DNA of 64,000 nucleotides from Ewingella sp. CoE-038-23 (GCF_040419245.1 NZ_JAZHOH010000003.1:62001-126000), one strand, 5' to 3'. Positions 9,587 to 22,735 are shown, counted from the first letter of the stretch. Program-made: numbers and translations. Notes: generated by a model not told the origin, from the letters alone.

Positions 9587-9726
9587 AGTTACAACATTCA
9601 CTAAACCTCACCCACGTCAACCCCCGGCACCGAGCGCAAACGCACCCCCTCCGTCCACCTGTAAAGCCGCCCCGCCCCGGGCCAACGGCCCGGAACAGAG
9701 TGGCTTTAAAAGTGAATGTTGTAACT
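9587..9726. repeat. nested inverted repeats forming a long hairpin
   Basis: Outer arms AGTTACAACATTCACT (9587-9602) and its exact complement (9711-9726) enclose a second pair, TAAAGCC (9662-9668) and GGCTTTA (9702-9708), and a third, CCGGGCC (9677-9683) and GGCCCGG (9687-9693) with a 3-base loop. All three pairs are perfect and concentric. No gene lies inside. Possible roles are a single-strand initiation site or replication fork structure near oriR. Confidence 0.75.
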
Positions 9727-9767
9727 ATTAAAAATGTGTCGCTTTGAGAGGTGTGGCTTTAGCTCTG

Positions 9768-9847
9768 AAGTACACGCTCGTAAGCGCCATAGGCGCTAAC
9801 GCGGAGATACGCCCTGGCTTCGCCAGGACCACTCCGACCGCGTACTT
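9768..9847. repeat. hairpin cluster near oriR
   Basis: AAGTAC (9768-9773) pairs with GTACTT (9842-9847) and encloses two compact hairpins, GCGCC-ATA-GGCGC and CCTGGC-TTCG-CCAGG. Multi-hairpin structures like this are found at primosome assembly (ssi) sites of plasmids; that function is an inference. Confidence 0.5.
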
Positions 9848-9980
9848 AAGGTTATGTGTAGTTGATGGCGGGTATGGTCTGGCAGGGCGAGGGGTGGGCA
9901 TCGGGGGAACCTATCAAGCCGGGGCGGCTGCGCCGCTTCACCGGCGACAATGAGCAAAGGATCACTGTCGAACATAGTGC

Positions 9981-10008
9981 GTCGCCTTCATGCGCTTACG
10001 CGCATAAA
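9981..10008 (+). repeat. direct repeat unit 1 with hairpin
   Basis: GTCGCCTTCATGCGCTT followed by a GCGCAT hairpin arm and an A-rich tail. The same 17 bases recur at 11049-11065. Confidence 0.6.
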
Positions 10009-10631
10009 TAATCGCGAGTTGGACATTAAGAGTATAAATAACAAGTTATTTTTTTTTAATTACTTTGGTTAAGCCCCATTGGGCCTCAAACCCCGAAATG
10101 AAGAAAATTTAATGGGGGATTTGAGAAAATTAGGCATAAAAAAACCGCCTAAAGAGACGGTTTTCTTAAACTTAATGAAGAAACCGGTTAGCGGCCAGTC
10201 CTTCAGATGTGATTTCTAAGCGAGGTTAGAAACGCACACAAGATGTATCACCGGGGCATTTCACCATGTGCGCTAATATAAGTAAAGGGGTGTTTTTATC
10301 AAATTTGATAAGGAAAGCGGCCAAAAAAAGCCTCTAAAAAGGCTCGAAAAGAAATTTATAGAAAAAAATTTCTACACCTCACCCTGCATCCTGCGGGCTT
10401 TGTTAAATTTGCAATAAGCATTTTTAGACAATCTACATATTGTATGGTTGTAAAAAAAAATCACCACATCTATGATCCGGGTAGTTCCAGCGCCTTATTC
10501 ATCTACTGTAGCGGCGGTTTGAATAAGCTCTGGAATATACGTCAGCGCATACAAGATGTATCACATCCTCTTGCTTGTGCCTGATACACGATAATACAGG
10601 GTGGTTTGCCCAGATTGTTAAAGGCTGCCAA
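10009..10631. other. AT-rich non-coding stretch
   Basis: No credible gene. It holds a bidirectional terminator-like hairpin (10139-10168), the palindrome TATCAAATTTGATA (10297-10310) and a 14-base direct repeat ACAAGATGTATCAC at 10238-10251 and 10551-10564. The palindrome may be an operator. Confidence 0.5.
10139..10168. terminator. bidirectional terminator-like hairpin
   Basis: AAACCG(C)CT and AG(A)CGGTTT arms, with A residues before and T residues after the stem, so it could end transcription in both directions. Confidence 0.55.
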
Positions 10632-10763
10632 ATGAAGAAAGAAATCTTCTTCGCAGTGATCCTCATTGTAAGCATAGCCAGTTCAATGTTTGCCATGGGG
10701 CAAGGTGGTTGGAACCTGCACATTACAGAACTTAGTCTTAGTGTTGGTTCCAGCAGCAAGTGA
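10632..10763 (+). CDS. small protein with signal or membrane segment (43 aa)
   Basis: Not recognised. The frame starts MKKEIFFAVILIVSIAS, a classic lysine-plus-hydrophobic leader, followed by about 22 polar residues rich in Gly and Ser. It would be a secreted peptide or a single-pass inner membrane protein. The ribosome binding site is weak (AAGG nine bases upstream). It does not match Hok-type toxins, which have a different length and conserved cysteines. It faces a minus-strand small gene across a shared terminator region. Confidence 0.4.
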   Translation: MKKEIFFAVILIVSIASSMFAMGQGGWNLHITELSLSVGSSSK

Positions 10764-10766
10764 CAA

Positions 10767-10811
10767 AAAAGCCCGCCTCGCGGGTAAAGCCGGTCACTTA
10801 AGGTGACCGGC
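10767..10811 (-). terminator. Rho-independent terminator with adjoining perfect hairpin
   Basis: On the minus strand CCCGC-GAG-GCGGG is followed by CTTTTTT. Just upstream lies a perfect 9-bp hairpin, GCCGGTCAC (10789-10797) with GTGACCGGC (10803-10811). It would end transcription from the small gene at 10833-10979. Confidence 0.7.
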
Positions 10812-10832
10812 ATTACCCGGAGGGCCCAAATA

Positions 10833-10979
10833 TCAGAGGTGATGCCTTACAACAATCGGGTTTCCAATTTCCAGTTCGTCTGCCAGGGCACTGATGACCC
10901 CTACTAGCATTAAACGAGCTGGTAGATCAGGGGCATCTTTCTGTGAGTGATAACGGTTGGTACAATTTAGCTTAGCCAT
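10833..10979 (-). CDS. hypothetical 48-residue protein
   Basis: Too short for routine gene callers. The frame begins MAKLNCTNRYHSQKD and ends IVVRHHL; the middle is a predicted amphipathic helix (LPARLMLVGVISALADELE). A good intrinsic terminator follows within 70 bases on the same strand, which supports a real transcript. The ribosome binding site is weak. It could instead be a surviving piece of a longer gene. Function unknown. Confidence 0.4.
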   Translation of the reverse strand: MAKLNCTNRYHSQKDAPDLPARLMLVGVISALADELEIGNPIVVRHHL

Positions 10980-11048
10980 TTAGCGGGCTGACTGCGGCCT
11001 TCATGGTCATAAGTTGGCATACTTAGAGAGCACCAAGTAGCAATACCT

Positions 11049-11076
11049 GTCGCCTTCATGCGCTTTGCGCATAAAA
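11049..11076 (+). repeat. direct repeat unit 2 with hairpin
   Basis: Second copy of GTCGCCTTCATGCGCTT, here followed by TGCGCAT and seven A residues. With unit 1 it brackets the two small genes and their terminator. Confidence 0.6.
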
Positions 11077-11154
11077 AAATAAAGCCGAACCTGATATGGT
11101 CGATAATGATTTATTAGCAATACTATAACCGACGAAATAAGAGTGAGGCCTTAA

Positions 11155-12033
11155 ATGGAATTGTATCATTACACTAGTGTTCCTGGTTTACATGCGATCA
11201 ATGTGTCAAATGGAATAAATGAAGGTTATCTTCAACTCTCTGATAACACTATCTTACGAAAGCACAGTTGGTATACAACATCCCCCTCACCTTTAGGGCA
11301 TGGCCTTACAAACGGTTCTGAAATTTTAAACAAATATGAAGAATTGTTCTGGAGGCAGATGAATGGTTTCACAAATGCCCAGATTTTACCCCCAGTACAG
11401 AATAAACGAGCTGTTAGAATTACTATTGATGCCAAATGGATTCAATCTCAGCCAGGATTTCTTAAATACACAGATTTAATAACCATTCTGAAGCAACCGA
11501 AAGATTATGCCTTGCGATTGGGGATAACTGCTCTTGCAGGTAATAAGATTTTAACCCCCCAAGAGCGTGAATATTGGAGTACCCATCCCAATCTTATGCA
11601 TGATACCTGGTATGTGCACACTGGGGTTCTACCGCACTGTCATATGAAGGTGGTTGAGTTTATGGAAGAAGATGGAAATTATTATGCATATGATTTCGAA
11701 AAGCACGGAAGAACTGAAATGGCGCGTTATGGTTCATATTCAATATCTCAAGACTTACTTAGAAAAATTAACTCACTTAGTGATTTGAAATACAATGAAG
11801 GAGATATATTTTGTTATTACAGAAAAGGGTTGAGTCCTCAGGTATGTTTTACTCATAAGTTACAGACCTTAAGCGTTTATCTCGACGATCCCAATTTCGT
11901 GGCTGTTGAGATTAACAGAGAATTTTACAACAGGTATGGAAGTATTTTTATACCCTGGGTCACGAATCACGCCGAAGAATTGCATCGGCTTTGGCAGCAG
12001 GCGGAGAGTTTCTACAATAAAATGCATTCTTGA
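11155..12033 (+). CDS. hypothetical 292-residue protein, possible ADP-ribosyltransferase-like fold
   Basis: Not assigned to a family with confidence. The N-terminus ELYHYTSVPGLHAI resembles the first strand of DarT/PARP-like proteins, which often begin with an (L/W)YHYT...GL..I motif, and SWYTTSPSPLGHG near residue 38 fits the next conserved block of some of these families. A catalytic glutamate cannot be picked by eye; VVEFMEEDG and VAVEINREF are candidates. No signal peptide or membrane segment. A GAGG ribosome binding site precedes the ATG. The region is much poorer in GC than the backbone, a sign of recent transfer. It is convergent with the interrupted DUF5677-like gene. Toxin or defence roles are possible but unproven. 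Confidence 0.6.
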   Translation: MELYHYTSVPGLHAINVSNGINEGYLQLSDNTILRKHSWYTTSPSPLGHGLTNGSEILNKYEELFWRQMNGFTNAQILPPVQNKRAVRITIDAKWIQSQPGFLKYTDLITILKQPKDYALRLGITALAGNKILTPQEREYWSTHPNLMHDTWYVHTGVLPHCHMKVVEFMEEDGNYYAYDFEKHGRTEMARYGSYSISQDLLRKINSLSDLKYNEGDIFCYYRKGLSPQVCFTHKLQTLSVYLDDPNFVAVEINREFYNRYGSIFIPWVTNHAEELHRLWQQAESFYNKMHS

Positions 12034-12107
12034 TTAGCGGTGCCGTTAATTTCAATGAGAACTAGCTTATTGCAGTGGACTTGAGCGACTGAGTTACTTG
12101 CGGTGTT

Positions 12108-12134
12108 AGGGGCCTTTTTGACATTCGGCCCCCT
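12108..12134. terminator. inverted repeat between convergent genes
   Basis: AGGGGCC and GGCCCCCT arms around a T-rich loop lie between two convergent genes; a shared terminator is plausible, although no long T run follows the stem. Confidence 0.35.
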
Positions 12135-13413
12135 CTATAAACGTTTTCTATTAATCAAAAAACCGAAATTCAAATGTTGGATAACATTTGTTTAATGTAC
12201 TTAATATTTTATCGACTAGTACACATGCATCATACAACGTATCAGGTAATTTTGATTTATGAGGGTATCGATGAAGACGGTGCAATGGATTTCCACAAGT
12301 GGTAAAACATGCCTCCCTTACGGCTCCCCATGTAGCATGAGTATATGTAGACGTCCAAGAATAGTATTTATCGTAATCGTCTTTAACACCTGCTAACTCA
12401 CTGATTTTTCTCAAATCTAACCCACTCCAACTACCAAGCTCTATATTAATAAATTCTTCCCATACGTCTTCACATGCTATTGATTCTAAAGTATCATTAT
12501 TAATGAATTCAGGTGATTCTACAAATTCATCAAATTTTAAAGCATTTAATTTGGCTTGACCTGCGCCATAAGTTCTCCACTTTTTCCATAACTCTTTATC
12601 ATCCTTCAAAACCATATAATTCAAGCTGATGTAACTTTCTAAAACCGTTCTTAATCCTAATCTAGCTAATATTCCAGACCTAACTTCACTCTGCAACAAC
12701 TCTTCTAATATGGTTAAAGAATAAAATGCTATTCCAAAAACACAATCGTGTTTTGCATCAATCGCCGTGGTTAAATGAGTATTCTCCCAATGCTGTTCTA
12801 ACTGATAGCGTAACGCTTCTACTTTTTCTCTTGTACAGTAAGGTTCAAGTGGGAGGGTTGAGGCTGATTTCACTAATTCTAAGCATGGTGAGATTTCCCA
12901 AGCTTCATTCCAAAAGTTTTTCGACCACACTAAGTTTTTCTCATTTTCGGATTTAAGTGCCATTTCTAGAGTTCGAATTGTGGGACGTATTATTCTTAAG
13001 TCACCCTCATCCGGATAATTAAATAATGGTTCTATAAATTCACGTGGCCCACGTAATTTTCCTGTAACTACACTGACCATCGCTACAAGCCATCGACAAT
13101 CTGTTGCTTCTTGAGATTGGTGAGGTATACACATACCTATTGCCATCATTATAATATTAATGTCTGGCTCTGTATTTGGAAGATATTTAGCCCATGTAGT
13201 CTTGGCAGGGAGATATTCAAAAATCAATAGTACTGTTAAAGCTGACGCTGTAATAGGATTTGATAATAAGAAAGATAAAAACTCATCGCGAAGCGGTACA
13301 TTTAATTTTGAAATACCAGTAAGAGATAAATCTGATAACTCTTCTTTTTTATCATGATTTCTGACAAAATCAATCACACGCCTAAATTCAGAAATCGCAT
13401 AGTTCTGATCTTG

Positions 13414-15002
13414 ATGGTTAGGAAACTCAATCGACCCTTATTGGGTTTCCTAACCATGAACTGTGGCAAGGAAGAACCCCAGATGGTGCGGGCTGTCGCA
13501 GAGTAATGCGGGTAAATGCCAGTTTTGCTGTGTTTTTAAGCTAAAACCCATTTTTCAGGCGCACTTATCCAGATCCGGCGCTTGAAGCCATCGTTTTTTA
13601 GCCATCCGATGCAGCCTGTCGGACAGCATTTTGGTGGCGTGTTCACCCGCCATGGCGCCGGCAAAACGCAGCCGGCCTTTGCAGAGGATGCACTGGTACG
13701 GATCGGTGCCCAGGAAGCCCTTCATAAGTACTGCGAACCCGGGCCGCTTCGGTTTTTCCCGTACCGTCATTTCCAGCGCATTGTAGACCTTCGGCAGCAG
13801 CGAGCCTCGCTTGCGGTTGGCCAGAAAACCGTAGTACCGCACCATTTTAAAATGCCGCGCCGGGATATGGCTGACGTAACGCTGCAGCATCTCCTCCTGG
13901 CTGATTTTCTGGCGTTTGTGCTGCTGCGTTCGGTGGTCGTAATACTGATGCACCACGGCACCGCCGCGGTAGTGGCGCAGCTGAGAAGCGGCCACCGGCG
14001 GGCGCTTCAGATAACGGCCCAGGTATTTCACGCTGCGCCAGGCGCCGCGGGTCTTTTTGGCGAAGTGCACTTTCCAGGCACGGCGATACTGGGCATGCAG
14101 GTAACGGTGCCACCGGTCTTCATTACGGATATGACCGAGGCCCGGCAGGCCGCCGGGGTTGATTTGCGCATAGTTGTCGCGCAGCAGGTAAACCACGGCG
14201 TTGCGCCAGATTTGCTCTACCTCTTTCTTTTTAAAGAACAGCTGCCGCCAGGTGCTGTGTTTGATGTCGAGGCCGCCGCGGGTGACGGAGACGTGGATAT
14301 GCGGATGCTGATTCAGCTGTCGGCCGTAGGTGTGTAGCGCGCAAAAGATGCCGACTTCGATCCCCTGTTGGCGCGCCCAGCGGAGCATGGCGCGAGTGGC
14401 ACAGCGAAACAGGTCATTGAGCAGGGGCCAGTTGTTGTTGAAGAACGGCCACAGCAGGTGAGGCATGGTAAACGTGATGTGCTGCCAGTCGCAGTCGGGC
14501 AGGATGTGCTGCTGTTCGGCGATCCACTGCTCAGTGGCCTTGAGGCCACAGCTGCTGCAGGCTTTGGACTTGCAGCTCTGGCAGAAAAAGCGGGAATGGG
14601 TGCAGTCCGGTGAGGCGCAGCAGTAACGGCGCACGCCCATGGCGCAGGTGCCGCAGGCGAGCATGCGCTCGACGGCGAGTTTAGTCCAGTCGCTGAGGGC
14701 GTCGCCGTGTTTGTCGAGATAGCGGCTCCAGCCGTCATCATGCTGGAACAGCAGCTTTGCCGGTCGGGGAATATACATGGTGCAGAGTCTACAGGGCGGC
14801 AGGGAACAGGAAAAGGGCACCGGCGCCAGCGGGCTCACGTCGCAGGCGTGCTCATTTTATGCGGGTGTTGCGGCAGGGGGCATGCGCCCCCGTGCGAGCT
14901 ATAGGTCAGTCAGACGGCGTCGGCGTCGGCGTTGAGGTGAGGCTGTATCTTAAAGACGGTTGAGGCAGCAGCGCTGCCGTGCTCGCCCCGCAGGGGCGCT
15001 AC
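13414..15002 (-). mobile_element. IS1294: IS1294-like element (IS91 family), copy 1
   Basis: 1,589 bp, the same length as copy 2. The origin-type end carries the inverted repeat GGTTAGGAAAC...GTTTCCTAACC and abuts CTTG on the plus strand; the other end reads CAGGGGCGCTAC and abuts GTTC. GTTC and CTTG are the known flanks for IS1294. There is no target duplication, as expected for rolling-circle IS91 elements. It sits inside the DUF5677-like gene. Confidence 0.9.
13555..14778 (-). CDS. tnpA: IS91-family HUH (Y1) transposase
   Basis: 407 residues from MYIPRPAKLL; the frame runs 20 codons further upstream, but this start matches IS1294 transposases. It has an N-terminal cysteine cluster likely to bind zinc (CGTCAMG...CQSCKSKACSSCG), the HUH motif in NQHPHIHVSVTRGG near residue 158, and a catalytic tyrosine in VKYLGRYLKR. 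The enzyme drives rolling-circle transposition and may move neighbouring DNA when termination fails. The frame appears intact. Confidence 0.92.
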   Translation of the reverse strand: MYIPRPAKLLFQHDDGWSRYLDKHGDALSDWTKLAVERMLACGTCAMGVRRYCCASPDCTHSRFFCQSCKSKACSSCGLKATEQWIAEQQHILPDCDWQHITFTMPHLLWPFFNNNWPLLNDLFRCATRAMLRWARQQGIEVGIFCALHTYGRQLNQHPHIHVSVTRGGLDIKHSTWRQLFFKKKEVEQIWRNAVVYLLRDNYAQINPGGLPGLGHIRNEDRWHRYLHAQYRRAWKVHFAKKTRGAWRSVKYLGRYLKRPPVAASQLRHYRGGAVVHQYYDHRTQQHKRQKISQEEMLQRYVSHIPARHFKMVRYYGFLANRKRGSLLPKVYNALEMTVREKPKRPGFAVLMKGFLGTDPYQCILCKGRLRFAGAMAGEHATKMLSDRLHRMAKKRWLQAPDLDKCA

Positions 15003-15321
15003 GTTCAATAACCCTTATAACAGCAGCCCATAGAATTTCTGGAAGACGTTCATCTGACCAATGAGAGAATATTACTTCACCTTCAAACTGGGAAAATGCA
15101 GGTCTTAACTCAGAACCAACTTTTTTATGTTCTAAAAGTGATGTTCTATTTTTCCCACTCTTTGAAGGTTTTCTTTTACGGCTTTTTTGACTTGCTGGCA
15201 TAATCCTTCATCCCCTAAATTAGATAGCAGGTGGTTGCACGCAGGAACCCTTCAAGTTGTCCGGCCTAACGCCAATTGTCGGGTTGATTATTGGTGCCAC
15301 AAAATTTCGATGGTGTCTAAC

Positions 15322-15744
15322 TTACAATCCTTTGGTTTTGAAAGCGCGTAAAGCATCATAAAGAGCCGTCTTACCAATTTTCAGTCTTCCGGCTGCCTCC
15401 CGGACACTCAATCCTTGAGCCATTAAACTCTGCGCCTTCTGCAAACCTTCATCAGTGACTACTGGTTTACGTCCGCCCTTTCGTCCCCTAGCCGCTGCAG
15501 CAGAAAGCCCCGCCTTGGTTCGTTCACGAATAAGGTCTCGCTCAAATTCAGCCAGTGCTGCAAATATCCCAAAAACCAGCTTGCCCGGAGCTGTCGTGGT
15601 ATCGATGGCCGCCCCCTGCCCTGTTAGCACTTTTAGGCCAACGCCACGACCAGACAGTTCTTGCACCGTATTGACCAGGTGTGCCATAGAACGGCCTAAA
15701 CGGTCCAGTTTCCACACGACAAGAATGTCTCCTTCCCGTAAATA
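15322..15744 (-). pseudogene. serine resolvase (TnpR) fragment, N-terminus lost
   Basis: The last 140 or so residues of a Tn3-family resolvase: YLREGDILVVWKLDRLGRS, then EFERDLIRERTKAGL and a C-terminal helix-turn-helix (SVREAAGRLKIGKTALY). The catalytic serine region is missing because the gene is cut exactly at the outer end of a 38-bp transposon repeat at 15745. It therefore belonged to another transposon that was the target of insertion. Confidence 0.85.
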
Positions 15745-15782
15745 GGGGTCCGCTTGGAAAACGGAAATTATCCTACGCTAAG
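15745..15782. repeat. 38-bp terminal inverted repeat of a Tn3-family transposon
   Basis: Starts GGGGTCCGCTTGG and ends CCTACGCTAAG, the conserved layout of Tn3-family ends. The transposase stop codon lies inside it, which is usual. The transposon body extends to the right and is cut by IS1 at 16181; the other end is not in this window. Confidence 0.8.
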
Positions 15783-16180
15783 CCTGTTTTTTGTACATAT
15801 TACTATTCACTGAGCGTAATGCGCGGTATTTACCCTGTCCCAGTTTGAGGTTCGTTCTCCAGACGTAATCCCCGCTCAGGTTGATATGTTCCCATCCCAG
15901 TGGTGACAGATGGGTAATCAGTTGCTCATTAATCGGGATCCCTTTTCGTCTCAAAGAATCTATCGCTCTTTCTATATATACCGTATTCCACAGTGAGATC
16001 GCCGCAGTCAGCAACGTCAGACCGCTGGCTCGATAGCTCTGATTCTCCAGCCCCCGATCTCTGATTTCACCCAGCCGATGCATAAAGACCGCTCGCGCAA
16101 GGGCATTGCGAGCCTCACCTTTATTCAGCCCCGACTGTATTTTAACGAGGAATATACATGCGACGTAATGCACAAAAATG
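15778..16180 (-). pseudogene. Tn3-family transposase TnpA, C-terminal fragment
   Basis: About 125 residues remain, with the hallmark Tn3 TnpA end: [33 protein letters not shown] and [18 protein letters not shown]. The IS1 copy at 16181 removes the rest. It is not functional. Confidence 0.88.
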
Positions 16181-16948
16181 GGTGATGCTGCCAACTTACT
16201 GATTTAGTGTATGATGGTGTTTTTGAGGTGCTCCAGTGGCTTCTGTTTCTATCAGCTGTCCCTCCTGTTCAGCTACTGACGGGGTGGTGCGTAACAGCAA
16301 AAGCACTGCCGGACATCAGCGCTATCTCTGCTCTCACTGCCGTAAAACATGGCAACTGCAGTTCACTTACACCGCTTCTCAACCCGGTACGCACCAGAAA
16401 ATCATTGATATGGCCATGAATGGTGTTGGATGCCGGGCAACCGCCCGCATTATGGGCGTTGGCCTCAACACGATTTTACGTCACTTAAAAAACTCAGGCC
16501 GCAGTCGGTAACCTCGCGCATACAGCCGGGCAGTGACGTCATCGTCTGCGCGGAAATGGACGAACAGTGGGGCTATGTCGGGGCTAAATCGCGCCAGCGC
16601 TGGCTGTTTTACGCGTATGACAGGCTCCGGAAGACGGTTGTTGCGCACGTATTCGGTGAACGCACTATGGCGACGCTGGGGCGTCTTATGAGCCTGCTGT
16701 CACCCTTTGACGTGGTGATATGGATGACGGATGGCTGGCCGCTGTATGAATCCCGCCTGAAGGGAAAGCTGCACGTAATCAGCAAGCGATATACGCAGCG
16801 AATTGAGCGGCATAACCTGAATCTGAGGCAGCACCTGGCACGGCTGGGACGGAAGTCGCTGTCGCTCTCAAAATCGGTGGAGCTGCATGACAAAGTCATC
16901 GGGCATTATCTGAACATAAAACACTATCAATAAGTTGGAGTCATTACC
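16181..16948 (+). mobile_element. IS1: IS1, complete copy A
   Basis: 768 bp with GGTGATGCTGCC at the left end and GGAGTCATTACC at the right end. Flanking nonamers (ACAAAAATG and CTTTTTTCA) differ, so there is no target duplication. It joins Tn3 debris on one side to lacA on the other, pointing to recombination between IS1 copies or to an adjacent deletion. Confidence 0.95.
16236..16933 (+). CDS. insAB: IS1 InsA and InsB' (frameshift transposase)
   Basis: InsA (16236-16511, 91 aa) has the CPSCSATDG zinc-finger motif; InsB' (16430-16933) carries the DDE-type catalytic part. The active transposase is the InsAB' fusion made by a -1 ribosomal frameshift at an A-rich slip site near 16490. InsA alone represses. 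Both frames are intact. Confidence 0.92.
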
Positions 16949-17088
16949 CTTTTTTCAACTTCTGATGGATGCGAGTGATTGAACTCATACATTAATGTTT
17001 TCCCACGAAGTCTTTTTTCAGGTAAGCCTTCGCACATATCGGTAAATAGCTTGCCTGCTTTTATTTTTTCTGTCATCGACATGTTCAT
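16949..17088 (-). pseudogene. lacA: lacA (galactoside acetyltransferase) 5' fragment
   Basis: Only about 46 codons remain, reading MNMSMTEKIKAGKLF ... HSHPSEVEKR as in E. coli LacA, before IS1 copy A. Thiogalactoside acetylation is therefore lost; LacA is not needed for growth on lactose. It lies downstream of lacY in the usual order. Confidence 0.9.
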
Positions 17089-17114
17089 TTTTAACATTCC
17101 GTCCTGATAAGTTG

Positions 17115-17144
17115 GTCGGATAAGGCGCTCGCGCCGTATCCGAC
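17115..17144 (-). repeat. REP element between lacY and lacA
   Basis: A hairpin with arms GTCGGATAAGGCGC and GCGCCGTATCCGAC. A REP sequence is present at the same place in the E. coli lac operon, where it stabilises upstream mRNA. Confidence 0.8.
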
Positions 17145-17153
17145 ATTAATTTC

Positions 17154-18452
<1,299 letters not shown>

Positions 18453-18458
18453 TTATTA

Positions 18459-21637
<3,179 letters not shown>

Positions 21638-21639
21638 TT

Positions 21640-21660
21640 AATTGCGTTGCGCTCACTGCC
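21640..21660. promoter_or_regulatory. lac operator O3
   Basis: GGCAGTGAGCGCAACGCAAT plus T on the lacZ-sense strand, equal to K-12 O3. It overlaps the last codons of lacI. Confidence 0.82.
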
Positions 21661-22735
21661 CGCTTTCCAGTCGGGAAACTTGTCGTGCCAGCTGCATTAA
21701 TGAATCGGCCAACGCGCGGGGAGAGGCGGTTTGCGTCTTGGGCGCCAGGGTGGTTTTTCTTTTCACCAGAGAGACGGGCAAAAGCTGATTGCCCTTCACC
21801 GCCTGGCCCTGAGAGAGTTGCAGCAAGCGGTCCACGCTGGTTTGCCCCAGCAGGCGAAAATCCTGTTTGATGGTGGTTAACGGCGGGATATAACACGAGC
21901 TGTCTTCGGTATCGTCGTATCCCACTACCGAGATATCCGCACCAACGCGCAACCCGGACTCGGTAATGGCGCGCATTGCGCCCAGCGCCATCTGATCGTT
22001 GGCAACCAGCATCGCAGTGGGAACGATGCCCTCATTTAGCATTTGCATGGTTTGTTGAAAACCGGACATGGCACTCCAGTCGCCTTCCCGTTCCGCTATC
22101 GGCTGAATTTGATTGCGAGTGAGATATTTATGCCAGCCCGCCAGACGCAGACGCGCCGAGACAGAACTTAATGGGCCCGCTAACAGCGCGATTTGCTGGT
22201 GACCCAATGCGACCAGATGCTCCACGCCCAGTCGCGTACCGTCTTCATGGGAGAAAATAATACTGTTGATGGGAGTCTGGTCAGAGACATCAAGAAATAA
22301 CGCCGGAACATTAGCGCAGGCAGCTTCCACAGCAATGGCATCCTGGTCATCCAGCGGATAGTTAATGATCAGCCCACTGACGCGTTGCGCGAGAAGATTG
22401 TGCACCGCCGCTTTACAGGCTTCGACGCCGCTTCGTTCTACCATCGACACCACCACGCTGGCACCCAGTTGATCGGCGCGAGATTTAATCGCCGCGACAA
22501 TTTGCGACGGCGCGTGCAGGGCCAGACTGGAGGTAGCAACGCCAATCAGCAACGACTGTTTGCCCGCCAGTTGTTGTGCCACGCGGTTGGGAATGTAGTT
22601 CAGCTGCGCCATCGCCGCTTCCACCTTTTCCCGCGTTTTCGCAGAGACGTGGCTGGCCTGGTTCATCACGCGGGAAACGGTCTGATAAGAGACACCGGCA
22701 TACTCTGCGACATCGTATAGCGTTACTGGTTTCAC
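21653..22735 (-). CDS. lacI: lac repressor LacI
   Basis: 360 residues from a GTG start (MKPVTLYDVAEYAGVS...), as in E. coli. It has an N-terminal helix-turn-helix (YQTVSRVMNQ), a hinge (NRVAQQLAG), a periplasmic-binding-type core and a C-terminal tetramerisation helix (ADSLMQLARQVSRLESGQ). The open frame extends 32 codons upstream, but the GTG preceded by GGTGG is the known start. The promoter upstream retains GCGCAAAAC in the -35 region, so it is not the lacIq allele. Confidence 0.96.
   Translation of the reverse strand: MKPVTLYDVAEYAGVSYQTVSRVMNQASHVSAKTREKVEAAMAQLNYIPNRVAQQLAGKQSLLIGVATSSLALHAPSQIVAAIKSRADQLGASVVVSMVERSGVEACKAAVHNLLAQRVSGLIINYPLDDQDAIAVEAACANVPALFLDVSDQTPINSIIFSHEDGTRLGVEHLVALGHQQIALLAGPLSSVSARLRLAGWHKYLTRNQIQPIAEREGDWSAMSGFQQTMQMLNEGIVPTAMLVANDQMALGAMRAITESGLRVGADISVVGYDDTEDSSCYIPPLTTIKQDFRLLGQTSVDRLLQLSQGQAVKGNQLLPVSLVKRKTTLAPKTQTASPRALADSLMQLARQVSRLESGQ

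Larger units (their letters stand above)
12151..15201 (-). pseudogene. DUF5677-like protein gene interrupted by IS1294
   Basis: Two minus-strand pieces, 15003-15201 (starts MPASQKSRKRKPSKSG, with AAGGA before the ATG) and 12151-13413, join in frame when the IS1294 copy is removed: ATT-GAA then CAA-GAT gives VIE-QDQNY. The restored protein would have about 486 residues. The second part contains features of the DUF5677 family: a helix with ILEELLQSEVRSGILARLGLR ending in ESYISLNYM, then a YSWTSTYTHATWGA segment. The basic N-terminus suggests nucleic acid contact. From position 13377 an internal ATG could still give a 408-residue product. Low GC like its convergent neighbour. Function unknown; family members are mostly uncharacterised. 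Confidence 0.7.

Noticed and set aside
9744..9953. 69-codon open frame in the oriR-proximal region
   Set aside because: It overlaps strong hairpins, has no ribosome binding site and its translation looks like structured non-coding DNA.
10632..10763. Hok-type or other type I toxin
   Set aside because: The peptide lacks the conserved cysteines and length of Hok, and no Sok-like antisense promoter was found.
13582..14337. 251-codon frame opposite the IS1294 transposase (also in copy 2)
   Set aside because: Antisense shadow of the transposase with no motifs of its own.
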